From assembly GCA_946807835.1 (NCBI GenBank), contig OX327697.1, positions 19,416,001-19,480,000 on the forward strand: a DNA stretch of 64,000 bases. Direction: 5' to 3'. This DNA is from Ailanthus altissimus (lineage: Eukaryota; Streptophyta; Magnoliopsida; Sapindales; Simaroubaceae). The notes beneath the pieces are model-generated. The model was given only the letters and a program-made list of their open reading frames with translations. It was not told where the DNA came from and did no database searches. Positions 27,050 through 37,772 of this stretch are shown one piece after another (position 1 is the stretch's first letter; each line of letters opens with the position of its first letter). The translations under genes and the position numbers were made by a program.

Positions 27050-27454
27050 AAGAACTTTAAAAAGATTCACACCAACATTTCCTTTATAAACGTTATGGAG
27101 AAATAGCCAAACTATATGAAGTTCATGAAGGAAGTGATCTCAAAGAAGAAAAAGTTAGAGGACTATAAGACGGTAAGGCTAACGGAGGAAGGTAGCTTCA
27201 CTATCCCTTGCACTATTGGAAATTCAACTTTTGAGAAGGCGTTGTGTAACCTTAGAGCAAGCATCAATCTTATGCCTCTATCCATCTCTAAAGAGTTGGG
27301 TCTTGGTGAGGTAAAGCCTACTACAATTTCTTTGCAAATGATGAATAGATCTATAACTTATCCATGGGGTATCATTAAGGACGTGTTAGTTAAAGTAGGA
27401 AAATTAATCTTATTAGTAGATTTAGTGGGATATTCTTATTTATTATTAGGCGAC
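27050..27454 (+). pseudogene. Protease pseudogene of element C, 5' part
   Basis: Open frame 27116-27457 covers the gag-protease linker (MKFMKEVISKKKKL) and the retropepsin: GSFTIPCTIGNSTFEKALC, then NLRASINLMPLSIS, SLQMMNRSITYPWGIIKDVL. The catalytic DLGA is NLRA (codon 27248-27250), so the active aspartate is gone. The final YLLLG is cut by solo LTR P. The missing RPFLAT half of the family motif is found on the other side at 28729-28746. Confidence 0.85.
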
Positions 27455-28726
27455 TGATGCGATATTTTTATATCTTAAAATCAAGTGCAAGTATACACTA
27501 TCGTAACAAGTAATAAAGGGACTTATAAAGTTGGATGTCGAATCAACAAGGATAATTGTTATTTTCTACCAAGTACTAAAATTATATCTTTCTTGTAATT
27601 ATTCAAAAAAGTAAAATCTTAATTTTGTAATAAATTTAAGTAAAATAAAAATGCAGAAAATAAATAACACAACTCAAATAAAATAAGAAAATAACAATAT
27701 AAAGAAAGTCTAGAATTAATTACTATCCTTCAATATATTTTCTAAAGATTAATCCTTTTAAAATTTATATCTCTCAATTCTGATTATTGGTCAAGACACT
27801 AATGTATTCACAAGCATCTTTCAAGGTCATGCAAGTATATCTTAATTTACTAATTACCTATATTTCTATGCTACTTGTAATAAATTAAGATTCATTAAAA
27901 ATAAATCTTATTGACCATACATGCCAATTAGGTATATTCCTATCCTAATTCAAAATTTATATATGTAATATTGAATGTTACTCTACAATCATGTATCAAA
28001 TTATTTAGGTCTAAATACAATAATGCCTCTTCCAAGTTTACCAAAATATTACCAAATCATTCACAATATTGATCAGATATTATGAAGCATTAAGAATAAA
28101 TAACTTGAATAATAAAGAATTAAATTTAAATAAATATTAAAAAGATCCAATAATTAAGTTCACATATTGAGTTCAAGTAATAACCCTAAAAACAAATTTA
28201 GCTCATGATAACAAGAGAATTATAGCTGAAAAATAAAATAAACATGATACAACTAAAAGCAAACCAATATAGTCGTCAATTTGCAATTGGATGATATGCC
28301 AAAGATTTGCTAATAATTTCTTACTTCCTTGAATTTTCCTTACTTCTCTCTTTACAATTGTTCTTCTTTTATGTGTTGTGGCTCTAAGAGCCCTAAATTG
28401 TATGTCTTTGAGGTCTGAAACGAGTGACCTTTATATAAGGATTGATTGAAGTCTTGGAATTGTATTTCTTTTAAAATTAGAAAAAATCGCACTGTTTACA
28501 CTATAGCAAATACTGTAGCACTGATACTGTTCCCCGATTATTGTAGCAAATACTATAGCATTTTATGTTTTGTCTTATTTTTCTTAGATTTTCATCGCCA
28601 ATTGCTCTATTGACTTCAAACCTACAAAATAATAATTAAACATATGAAAAGCCTAATAAGTTTATTAAAATGAGTAATTAATTAAGTTAAGGGAGTGAAA
28701 ATAATAGATATAATTTACGTTTATCA
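27455..28726 (-). mobile_element. Solo LTR P, same family as solo LTR O
   Basis: On the minus strand it starts TGATAAACGTAAATT (28726) and ends ATATCGCATCA (27455). The flanks are gCGAC (27450-27454) and tCGAC (28727-28731), a 5-bp target duplication with one change. It shares with solo LTR O the gaagtcaatagagcaa block (near 28610), the gctacagt/gctatagt cluster (28495-28565) and the ttacttgttacgatagtgt block (near 27505). There are no internal genes. It lies in the protease of element C, in the opposite orientation to element C. Confidence 0.9.
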
Positions 28727-28731
28727 TCGAC

Positions 28732-31106
28732 CATTCTTAGCCACTGATTCTCATTGATATAGAAAAGTGAGAGATAAAAATAAGGGTGTAAGATGATGTG
28801 GTCACATTTAAGGTTTTTAAGGAGATGAAATTGTGAAATGACTCCAAAAAAATATTTGAAGATTAACAATGCGTATCCGGATGATAGAACATGGCCCTCA
28901 ATTACGAAATGGATAGCTAATGAGAAAGTGAAGATGCACCAAATAAGGAACAGATGAGGCATGATAAGATCATGATGGAAAAGAAATCAAATACCGACAA
29001 CTGTGATTCATTCTTTCGGCCAAGGCTAAAACTATTTTAGGGGAAGCTCAAAACAAGAGAGTTGGGGTCATTCCTTGATGAACACCTTATGCAACTTTGG
29101 AAATCAAAGAAAGAGATTGACAAAGCCATTGAATACACATCGAAGCACTAAAATGGAAGAGTATTTCATAGGTGAAATGCCTCCAAAGTCTGGTTTGATC
29201 CCCATGAATCTGAAATATGTCAAGCCCAAGACATTAAATTAAGTGCTTCTTGAGAGGCAACCCAAGTGAATTTTATTTTTATTTTTTAATTATTGTTTTT
29301 CTTTCTTATAGTTTGTTAAAACAGCAGGTTAGAACCCCATAAAAGTATGAAAAAAAAAGGGAACAAAGCCAACAAGATGCAGCTAAAAGGAGCTCTTATT
29401 GTTGCAGCAACTTGGGACTGCAGCCCCAGAAAGTTGAGGCTACAACCCCAACACTTGAAAATTTAGATTTCTAAATACGGGTTGTTGTAGTGCCACTTGC
29501 TGCCCCCACTCTAAATTGCTTCCAAACTACTATTTAAACCACTTCAAGCACCCCTTCACTTCCCCCAATCATCCGTACACCTTGCGAACACCAAATTATA
29601 CTTCAAACATCATGAAACAAAATGGCTAATCAAACTTTATATTTTGGGAAGCATCACTCAAAAGGGCTTTAGGCACCAACTCAAGTACTCATTTTGACCT
29701 TACGATTCGAGCACCGCCGCACTAAGCCATCATCTATGAGAGAAGTTTCTTTTACTCACTCTTTTTTTTTTCATTATGGACAATGACAACTTTAAGTTTA
29801 GGGGAGAAAAATACTATTCGGTGTTCATTTTCCATGTTGATCATGCTTACTCATTACGATTGTTATTTTTAGTTGTTTGTTTTATATGCAATTTTTTTGT
29901 CTTTAATTTTGGGTTGGTTGAATGATTAGTAGTTAAAGATATGAATTAAAAATATAATTTCAAATGATATTTTCTTTTAGAAACAATGAATGTTGTAATT
30001 ATTTGCTTGGTAATCTAAGGCAAGTTCAGCTTCACTTTGTGACCACTTGATCTTTCGAGCGCATAGTTAGAATGATTTAATTTTTATGCTTACTTAGAAG
30101 GCTTTTATGCATAACAAGAATAAGTAGGGTCTCAAAAACACACCAGAACTTATTTGACTATCACTCAAGGTGAAATCCTAGGGCATATGTAATTGAGGAT
30201 ATGATTTTAGGCCATCTTTTGACCGATTGACCCTTTTAAGCTAACCTTTATATACTTTTACCCCTAGTCACCCCGTTAAGCCTAATAACCACTTATCTTT
30301 GCTAAACATATCATTACCTTAGCCTTTATTTTTATTATCCTTTATAATACCGGTCATGCCATAGGCATAACACGCCTTTTAGAGAGTTATATAAACTTTT
30401 AAAAATGAATGGTTGAATTAAAGAAGGGTTATATACATATATATGTCACTATAACCCAAACTTAAGCTTTTCAATATTAGAACAACCAAAATCCATAAAC
30501 TATACAAACTCAAACTATACAATTTTTAATTAAAAATTGATGAGTTTGCTATACCCAAAGCTTGGAAAAAGAAAAACAAGAACAACAAAATAGCAAGGGA
30601 ATCAAAAAAATAAGTTTGAGAAAAATTAGGTGAAAAGCAATTGGTTTGGTTTGAGTAATCTCTAGAGGAATGGGTGTTTACGGTGCGAGTTGAGCTAAAA
30701 TTGATCAATTTTATCATACCCTCACCTTAATCATGCATTACAAGCTAACTAAAGTTCTATTTGACCTTGATTATATATATGACTACATTAATGGAGAGTG
30801 ATGCAAAAAATAAGCATATAAAGTGTTAATTAAATAAAAACTCATAAGAGACTATTTCATTGTCTTGTGTGCATAAACTAATCCAAGTAGGTCACTTGTG
30901 AGTTAGAGTAAGTGTTAGGTAAACATGTTTAAACAGTTATAATGTTTAAGCTTTCCATGAGAATGATAGTCATGAGAAATTTTTTAGACAATTTGCTAAT
31001 CATTTACAAACTCAAGTTTTAGTGTGTTCTTATAGTTTATATTGTTTTAACTTTTAATTGTCTCTTTTTGCTCGAGGGCGAGCAAGTACTTAAATTTTAA
31101 AAAATT
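28732..31106 (+). other. Remnant of pol end and 3' untranslated region of element C
   Basis: After solo LTR P the protease motif resumes (RPFLAT) and a short conserved piece (DVVTFKVFKEMK, near 28790) follows. The next recognisable piece is the integrase C-terminal SRLKLF-type motif (read as RLKLF then GKLK, near 29020-29055), so about 3 kb of RT, RNase H and integrase is missing. Next comes cttgagaggcaacccaa (29251-29268), the block that usually ends pol in Athila elements. A polypurine-like ttaagtttaggggagaa is at 29791-29807, and ttttgctcgagggcgagcaag lies at 31065-31085 just before the 3' LTR. No env-like frame survives. Confidence 0.65.
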
Positions 31107-32438
31107 TGATATGCGAATTTCATACATTATTTAGTACCCTTTTTAATCTGATATTTGTTCATTTTAAGTATTAAAAAATGTGACTACTTATTCATATATT
31201 GATTGTTTTATAGGCTACATCCAATTGGAGCATAAAGAAGATTATGTTTGATGAAAAAGAAGGACAAAAAATTTATTTCACAAGTCGTAGCCTCAGAAAT
31301 CCAAGTCGTAGCCCCAAAGAAAATAAAGAATCGAGTTCCAGGCATTGGGCCATGGCCTCAAGTCATGAAAAATGTGGCGTCGTGGTGCCACCACTTACAT
31401 TCTTGGATTTGTCTTTTTTGCCCTATTTCCCTTAACTTTCTAAGGTTAGTTTTTTAAATGACCTATAGATAAAATATCAAAGGTCTCATTTAAAGGGAAA
31501 TGAGAGCACGAAGTAGAGAAACTAGGATTTTTAGTGATAGAAACAAAATTAAAACCTAGAGTATGGGATATTATTGAAGATTAAAGGTTTTCAATAACTT
31601 CTCCAACTAGTTCCCTTTTTTTCTCTAACCCATTTTCATTTATTTCAAGTTTGTATTTATAATTTGTATTGTTTGAACATGATTACTTTTGTGAACATTT
31701 AGATTAATGTAACTGAGTATTTTGCTATGGATAGCTAGATTCTATGTTATAGGGCTTGATGGAATTCTATTGAATACTATATTTTGATGTTGTTATGTGA
31801 TTAATTACTATCTTGTGTTTATTCATTTATGCTTTTTATGTGCTTTATGATTTTAATTTGATTGAGAAATTGATTAGATGTTTTAAATTTATTGGTTATG
31901 TACTTGAGAGAGTTTAACCCATTTACTTGTTTTAAATAGCATAACTTTGAGTTTATTGAGTTGAAAAACTAATAAACTTAGGGTAATCATGTAAGCATAG
32001 CTTAATGCATATATGTATAACAAGTTAGATAGAGATATTAACTTATTTGTATATGCATAAGATCTCATTCAACACTTGAGAGAGGTAATGAGATTAATGT
32101 TAAGCCATTGATGAATGAATAATAAGATTAGTTGTTAATTACTAATAATAAAGAATATAGGAAGGGTAGAGTGAAATCAAGTCCCTAGAACCCATTACCA
32201 TAGAACTCTCACCTTTCTAATTTACCAAATTATTTAGTTTAAGCATCTTTAATTCTATAATTCAACTTAGTCTTTAATTTAGCTTAGATAAAGTTAAGTT
32301 AAGTTATCAACACCATAGTACTTAGCATTAATTTAGGATACCAATCCTCGTGGTAATGATACTCACTCAGTAATTTATTACTTGATCACGACCCATGCAT
32401 TTGCAGTTATAATTCGCGTGTGTATAATTTGGCAAACA
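31107..32438 (+). repeat. 3' LTR of element C
   Basis: Starts TGATATGCGAATTTCATAC and ends GGCAAACA. It matches the 5' LTR at 24037-25401 with scattered substitutions and small indels. The two LTRs were identical on insertion, so their differences could date the event. Confidence 0.85.
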
Positions 32439-32464
32439 CTCCAACCACTCAAACCTTGGAAAAG

Positions 32465-33969
32465 GTTAGCATAACTAATTTAAATCTTGAAGGCTAGTGT
32501 ATTAGGAGCTAATGTTGTCTAAGTTAAAAAAGTTAGTCGACTACTTGACAGAAAGATTGTAGTTAAGCATGACCCTTAACTTTTGTATCCATCAATAAAA
32601 ATTTATCTTTTATTGATCATACAAGATCGTATATCATTTTTTACCACATCATCACCCGTCTCTTGATTGCTGTAAATCAAATGTGGGCTGTTGTGCTCCA
32701 ATTAAGGAAGATTAATGCTAACACAATCAAGGAGTTTTTATAAAATGGAAACCTTTTCATTTAACCCAACATATAGTGAATCTACTTTATAAAATGTCTT
32801 GTAAGTTCTTATGAATTTGATTGTATATGTTGAAGTTGCAATAATTTAGATTTATTTTTGACAAATGTTCTTGATAAAATTTTATTTGTTAACTTTCTAC
32901 TACACATCTTTTGTTTCATTACTTAACTTTATACTATAAACATAAGTAATTTCTTGAATTTTGATTTTATTTCGGGTTGGATTTGCAAGCATGTACACAA
33001 ATATTGATGAATTTTGTAGTTGTTGGACAATGGATTTATATGTTGCTATAGAGAATAACTTATAGCAAATGTTGGATTTCAATGAATTGATGTATTGCTA
33101 TAGTCTAAATGTTGAATTTTATGAATTGATGATGGATTTACTTCATTTAGATATTCATTTACCTTTGTTTGGATTTATGGGTCGAAGGGTTGAGATGTAC
33201 TAATGAGATGTTGATGATTTAATAAAAATATTGCATTAGAAATGTCTTTTTAATAAAAATATTGCATTGGAAATATTTTTCGTATTATAATAAATGTATA
33301 TATTGAGAAATATAATATAATTTATATATATATGAATTTAATGTACATATTAAATAATAAAATTGTTTTTAAAAAATAATAAAATCTATCACAAAATTAT
33401 GATAGACATTTATCACAAATTCGTGATAGTTTATGTATTATGATAAGGTCAAGTTTGACATCACACTTACGTCATCTACTGTACTAGATGCCAAATCAGC
33501 ATTCACGTCATCATTCATAGAGGCAATATGCACCACATAAATTTTGTACACGGAGAACAAAAATTATAATTTAGTAATAGATATTTTCTATCACAAAATG
33601 ATGACATATGTTGGTGATAGATAAATTATATCACAAAATTCATTTGTCATAGATTTGTGATAGAATTTTTTTATCACAGATTGTTGATATGACTTTCGGA
33701 TAAATTATATCACTATATAATTAACATGTTTACATTTAATATTAGATTAAAAGCTTTCATTAGAAAAATATTTAAAATTTATAAATAAATCCTTTTTAAA
33801 TAAATAAAATAATTATTACTTAATTAAATAGATATAACACACTATATTAAAATATAGTTGAACCTAGTTTAATACATAGTTGAAGTTTATTAATTAATTT
33901 TTTTAATTAACATGATTTATAAATATAATAATATTATTAAATTTAGTTTAATTAGATTTTAGTTACTAA
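32465..33969. other. AT-rich DNA with tatcacaaa-type inverted repeats
   Basis: No coding region recognised, and the last eIF2-alpha exon was not found. At 33370-33720 there are at least eight copies of tatcacaaa / tttgtgata in both orientations, like those at 20190-20340. They resemble the subterminal repeats of CACTA or other TIR transposons. No clear terminal inverted repeat was found. Confidence 0.45.
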
Positions 33970-36099
33970 AAGTTAGAAAAAAATTATAAATTTGAAACTA
34001 AAAGAATAATAGCCATATTATCGACCACCATTACTGCTAGCCACCATTATCACCAGTATGAATCAGATTACCATTTACATTGTTGAACTAAAATATTCTT
34101 GATCTATGCAATGACCATGATGATTTTATCAATGAATCATAAATGTGGTGTTTAGAGCGACAACCACCACTATACCATCATCAATTGGTAGGGAGTTAAG
34201 GTGTACTACCATTATTTTTAAGTAGATTGTCAAAAAAATAATTTAAGTGATGGTGGCGACACACATAACGCATTGCCTTTTGACAATAGCATTACAGTGG
34301 TCGTCGCCTCAAACAACTCATTTCATCCTATTTTGGCACTTTGTTGATAAAACAACTACTATTATCGCATAAATAAAAAATTTTGAGTTTAAAAATATTT
34401 TCATTTTATTTAAAACAATCACTGCACCACAGTTAGAATGTTGGTAAACTGCCACAGTGGAGGTAGTCTTAATATAATTTAAATATAATTATTTAAGTTT
34501 ATATTATAACATGTGTCAATATATTAATTATTTTTAATTAAATTAAAATATTTTTATTATGTTCAAATTAAAAAAAATTAATAAATTAGATTAAAATTGA
34601 ATATTTCAAATTTAAGTTAATTATTCATTAGATCAAACTCGAGTAACTAAATTTTCTTACTCCATGCAAACATTTTTTTTTTCAAAAGTTAACCCGCTCA
34701 CCCCCACTGATTTGCCACGTATTGGACAATTTTTAGTTGCTCAATTTAAAAATTTTATTTGTCATTTAAAAATATTTAATGGAAAAAAATATGCAAGGCA
34801 CCACTCTCCCATTGTCAAACACCGTGAACTGCCACTGTCCACCAATCTCGGTTGCCCATTAAAGTCATCACTTTAGATTTTTGGAATCCTACCTATGCAA
34901 CCATTTTATAACCTGCGTTAAACATAATATTATATTAAATTTTATATATTTTAATCTAGTCTAAGTTGTATTTTTAATCCAAAGTGACCCACCAAACCCA
35001 TTCTAATTGAGTAAGCTTTTATATTTTCAAAAATAAAATAACTAGTATTAATAAAATATTTATAAAATAAATAAATAATATATTTTATAAGACCGGGTTT
35101 AGCTGCCTATTTGTGGATATAAACCTTAACGAGTTAGAAGCCGCAATAATAAACGTTTTCTCAAATATTTTTAATTGAGGAAATAATGAGGATGTAAAAT
35201 TGTTCTGAAGCTAAAATTTGCGGGGCGTGATGCCACTCTCCAAGCAAAAGAGAAGTTTCTTATAGGTAAATGGAATCTGAAGCGTGATGAAGGTGAAGTA
35301 TCCTTTTCTATAGAGCTGTCAAAGCTGTAGCTTCTTTATGCAACAAATTAAAGTTTCCCTTCTGTTGCTAACAGCTGTATGCGGCAGCTGATTAATGAAG
35401 AGCTTAAGTACTTTATTATAATAAAGTGGTGGGCACTTTCTTTGTTGTGCAACTGCGACACATTTAATTAATAGTCTTCTGTAAGCAGACTCCTTACTAC
35501 ATTTTTCTTTTTCTTTTTCTTTTTAAAAGATGTTGAGTTAACAAAGGGTAGAGAGAAATAAAAGAAGTATATTTAATAAAGATTAAGATTCTCGCATAAC
35601 TTTAGTTTCTATCTTGTAAATATATTCGTGAAAGATAAAACATTTCAAATATCTTTTATTAATCTTTCATAGAATGAATTTAATTGATTTCGTCCCAGCT
35701 CTATGCATGTTTCTGTCTTCACTATCGTTATAGTAATACATAATGGTGATTTATAAATATATGTATGCAATATTTATTTGCTTATTTAGAAATCAAAGAA
35801 GGTCATGCATGCATGCATGCAGATTTAATTTGTGAAGTTTTAATGTCAATTAATAATATTTAATGTCGTAAATTTATATTTCCCTAACGATTTTGATTGA
35901 ATACAATTAATAGTTAGAATTTTTGTCACCATTTTAAGTTAAAAAGGAATTGTGAAGTAACTTATTGCCCATATTTGAAGGAAGGACATTCTCTTAGTAA
36001 TAATTATCCAAAGTTAAAGTAAGCTCTGATTAGGAGAGCATTTTAATTTTATCTAGAGATTGGCAATAACAAAAATTACATGGAGGATGTTTAACTCTT

Positions 36100-36371
36100 T
36101 CTTTATTTTATTTGTTTGTTTGCCCAGGAACATGAAATTTGAAAGCAGCGAGTAACGTGACTGCGCACCTTATAACAGTAATCTTCAACAAAGTACTTAT
36201 AATTCCAAGCTTGATAAGTGAGAAAAGTTGAGACGCGTGTTTCAAACCATGTGTATTCACAGCTGCTTGGAGCAATCTATTTAAGTTTATAAGGTCTGGA
36301 CCTACTTGCTGATTCATATGCATAGTCTCTAAACTCATATATACCATTTCAGTTTTAAATTTTCACCAACA
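36100..36371 (+). promoter_or_regulatory. Conserved upstream region of DUF247 gene 1
   Basis: The 270 bp before the start codon are closely shared with the same region of gene 2 (52920-53166), including gagtaacgtgactg, tcttcaacaaagtacttataattccaagcttgataag and ataaggtctggac. A TATA-like catatatacc lies at 36337-36346, about 25 bp before the ATG; it could be too close to serve as the TATA box. This is inferred to hold the core promoter and 5' UTR. No transcription start is known. Confidence 0.5.
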
Positions 36372-37772
36372 ATGAATGCTGCCAAAGAGGTCATCTCAAT
36401 GGGTTGTGGCCGCAGCCAGCAGCCTGGTGACTGTGAATTACGTGATATCATAGTCCACGATGATGCAAACAAATGTAGCGAGGATGAAAAGCTTTGGTTA
36501 AAGTCCATAATCAATGGCCAAAGCAAGCATGGGGACAACCAAACAACAGGGTTGTCCAAAATACAAAAAGTTCCAAGAATACTTGGCGAGGTGGAAGCAA
36601 ACAAAAGCTGCTACGTTCCTTTAATGGTTTCTATTGGTCCCTTTCACCATGGGAAACCCGAACTTAAGTTGATGGAGAAGCACAAGAGTATAATGGTGCG
36701 CCAGTATGCCAATGATAATCTAGAGAAGCTTGAACAGTTGTACACAAAGGTCAAAGACGTGGCGAAAGCTGCAAGAGAATGCTACTCTGATGAGGACGGC
36801 ACAGTGGGAGGATTCGATGATCTGAGCTTTGCCCGTATGATGTTTATTGATGGCTGCTTCCTTCTTCAATTTATCTACTGCTGCACACAGGATAAGCCTG
36901 AGTACCGGTTAAAAATCAAAAGCAATGTTGCAGCTTGTGTGCAAAGAGATTTGCTCTTACTGGAAAATCAACTTCCTTTTCAAGTCCTCAAAGAGTTGTT
37001 AATCTCGAGGTTCAAAGAAAATGAATGGAAGAGTATGTTGAGCGCTTTCATTTGGCAAATTTGTGGACCTACTCACAAGGATTCATCCCCAGAAGTGTTG
37101 AGATATTTGGGAAACGAACATGCCCATCTTCTTGAAGTCGTTCGAGCCCAGCTCATCGACAAATATGCGTTTACGGAGCCTAGAAACTTCAGCGACTGGT
37201 CATCATACCGATCGGCCAAGGAGCTTAAAGCTGTGGGAATCCACTTCAGGCCGAGCGGAAACCGTCAATTCACAGACATCGACTTCAAATCAATGTTTTT
37301 CGCAGCTTTCCTGAAACTTCCACAAATAAAAATTGATGATTCTACCAAATCCATGCTTCTAAACATGGTTGCCTACGAAGCTTGCCTCGATGGCCCAGAT
37401 GATTTCGGGGTGTCTTCTTATATTTGTTTCATGGATTCACTGATTGATCACGCTGAAGATGTAAAGGAGCTTCGATCAAAGGGCATACTTCTTAATTTTC
37501 TTGGCAGCGATCAACAAGTTGCAGACCTTTTCAACCAAATATCTGACAATTTGGTGTCAAATCGATATGCTTATGCAGTTGTTAAAGATCGGATTGAAAA
37601 GCATTACAAGAACAAGATCAAGATTTGGATGGCCGAATGGCTGCATACTCATTTTACAAGCCCTTGGACTCTTCTTGCATTTCTTGGAGCGATATTTGCC
37701 CTCGTCCTCAGTGTCATTCAGACTTATGAGACTGTTTATTCTTCCAACGACTCACAGAGCAAACAACAATAA
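36372..37772 (+). CDS. DUF247 (UPF0481-type) membrane protein, copy 1
   Basis: Intact single-exon gene of 466 residues, the usual length for plant DUF247 proteins of the UPF0481/At3g47200 type. Family blocks in order: VPLMVSIGPFHHG (about residue 82), DGCFLLQFIYC (about 160), RDLLLLENQLPFQVLKELL (about 190), AHLLEVVRAQLID, SYRSAKELKAVGIHFRPS (about 275), LPQIKIDDSTKSMLLNMVAY then EAC (about 310), DVKELRSKGILLNFLGSDQQ, and a single C-terminal hydrophobic helix (PWTLLAFLGAIFALVLSVIQ, about 425-450). The helix predicts a membrane anchor with the long N-terminal part on one side. The biochemical role is unknown. Some family members in grasses act at self-incompatibility loci, but nothing here shows that. 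Residues 34-62 (CSEDEKLWLKSII and following) are absent in copy 2. Confidence 0.93.
   Translation: MNAAKEVISMGCGRSQQPGDCELRDIIVHDDANKCSEDEKLWLKSIINGQSKHGDNQTTGLSKIQKVPRILGEVEANKSCYVPLMVSIGPFHHGKPELKLMEKHKSIMVRQYANDNLEKLEQLYTKVKDVAKAARECYSDEDGTVGGFDDLSFARMMFIDGCFLLQFIYCCTQDKPEYRLKIKSNVAACVQRDLLLLENQLPFQVLKELLISRFKENEWKSMLSAFIWQICGPTHKDSSPEVLRYLGNEHAHLLEVVRAQLIDKYAFTEPRNFSDWSSYRSAKELKAVGIHFRPSGNRQFTDIDFKSMFFAAFLKLPQIKIDDSTKSMLLNMVAYEACLDGPDDFGVSSYICFMDSLIDHAEDVKELRSKGILLNFLGSDQQVADLFNQISDNLVSNRYAYAVVKDRIEKHYKNKIKIWMAEWLHTHFTSPWTLLAFLGAIFALVLSVIQTYETVYSSNDSQSKQQ

Larger units (their letters stand above)
24037..32438 (+). mobile_element. LTR element C (Athila/Tat-like), internally deleted, non-autonomous
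   Basis: Complete LTR-to-LTR unit: 5' LTR 24037-25401, PBS 25408-25425, gag 25541-26990, protease 27116-27450 plus 28732-28760, a remnant of the integrase end near 29010-29075, a long 3' untranslated part, and 3' LTR 31107-32438. Flanks are CTCCT (24032-24036) and CTCCA (32439-32443), a 5-bp target duplication with one change. It sits inside an exon of the eIF2-alpha pseudogene, and reading across the gap restores the family motif. RT, RNase H and most of the integrase are absent, so it could only have moved with help from a relative. Solo LTR P is nested inside. Confidence 0.85.
23393..32464 (+). pseudogene. eIF2-alpha pseudogene, interrupted by LTR element C
   Basis: Translation initiation factor 2 alpha subunit, C-terminal half only, with introns kept. 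Exon pieces: 23393-23445 (LYINIGWPL, then KFGHAFE after a 1-nt frame break); 23525-23608 (VDPDSVLNSLTREVK, then a 2-nt loss and stops); 23682-23817 (VTKLVPAVMEEVK, ITPQPLKIKADIEMKCF, stop at 23787-23789 where the family has Gln; about five residues are missing after EEVK); 23962-24036 (GNDDCPMKFKLVAP). The last exon resumes at 32439-32464 beyond the LTR element with TTQTLEK and a GT donor. About five residues (PLYVL in the family) are also missing. Splice sites lie between the pieces, so this is a DNA-level copy and not a retrocopy. The N-terminal S1 domain and the extreme C-terminus are absent. In a functional protein this region links the helical and alpha-beta domains that contact eIF2-gamma. 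Confidence 0.85.

Noticed and set aside
35804..35820. gcatgcatgcatgc as a clustered RY seed-type regulatory motif
   Set aside because: A simple tetranucleotide repeat that is not kept in the second duplication unit.
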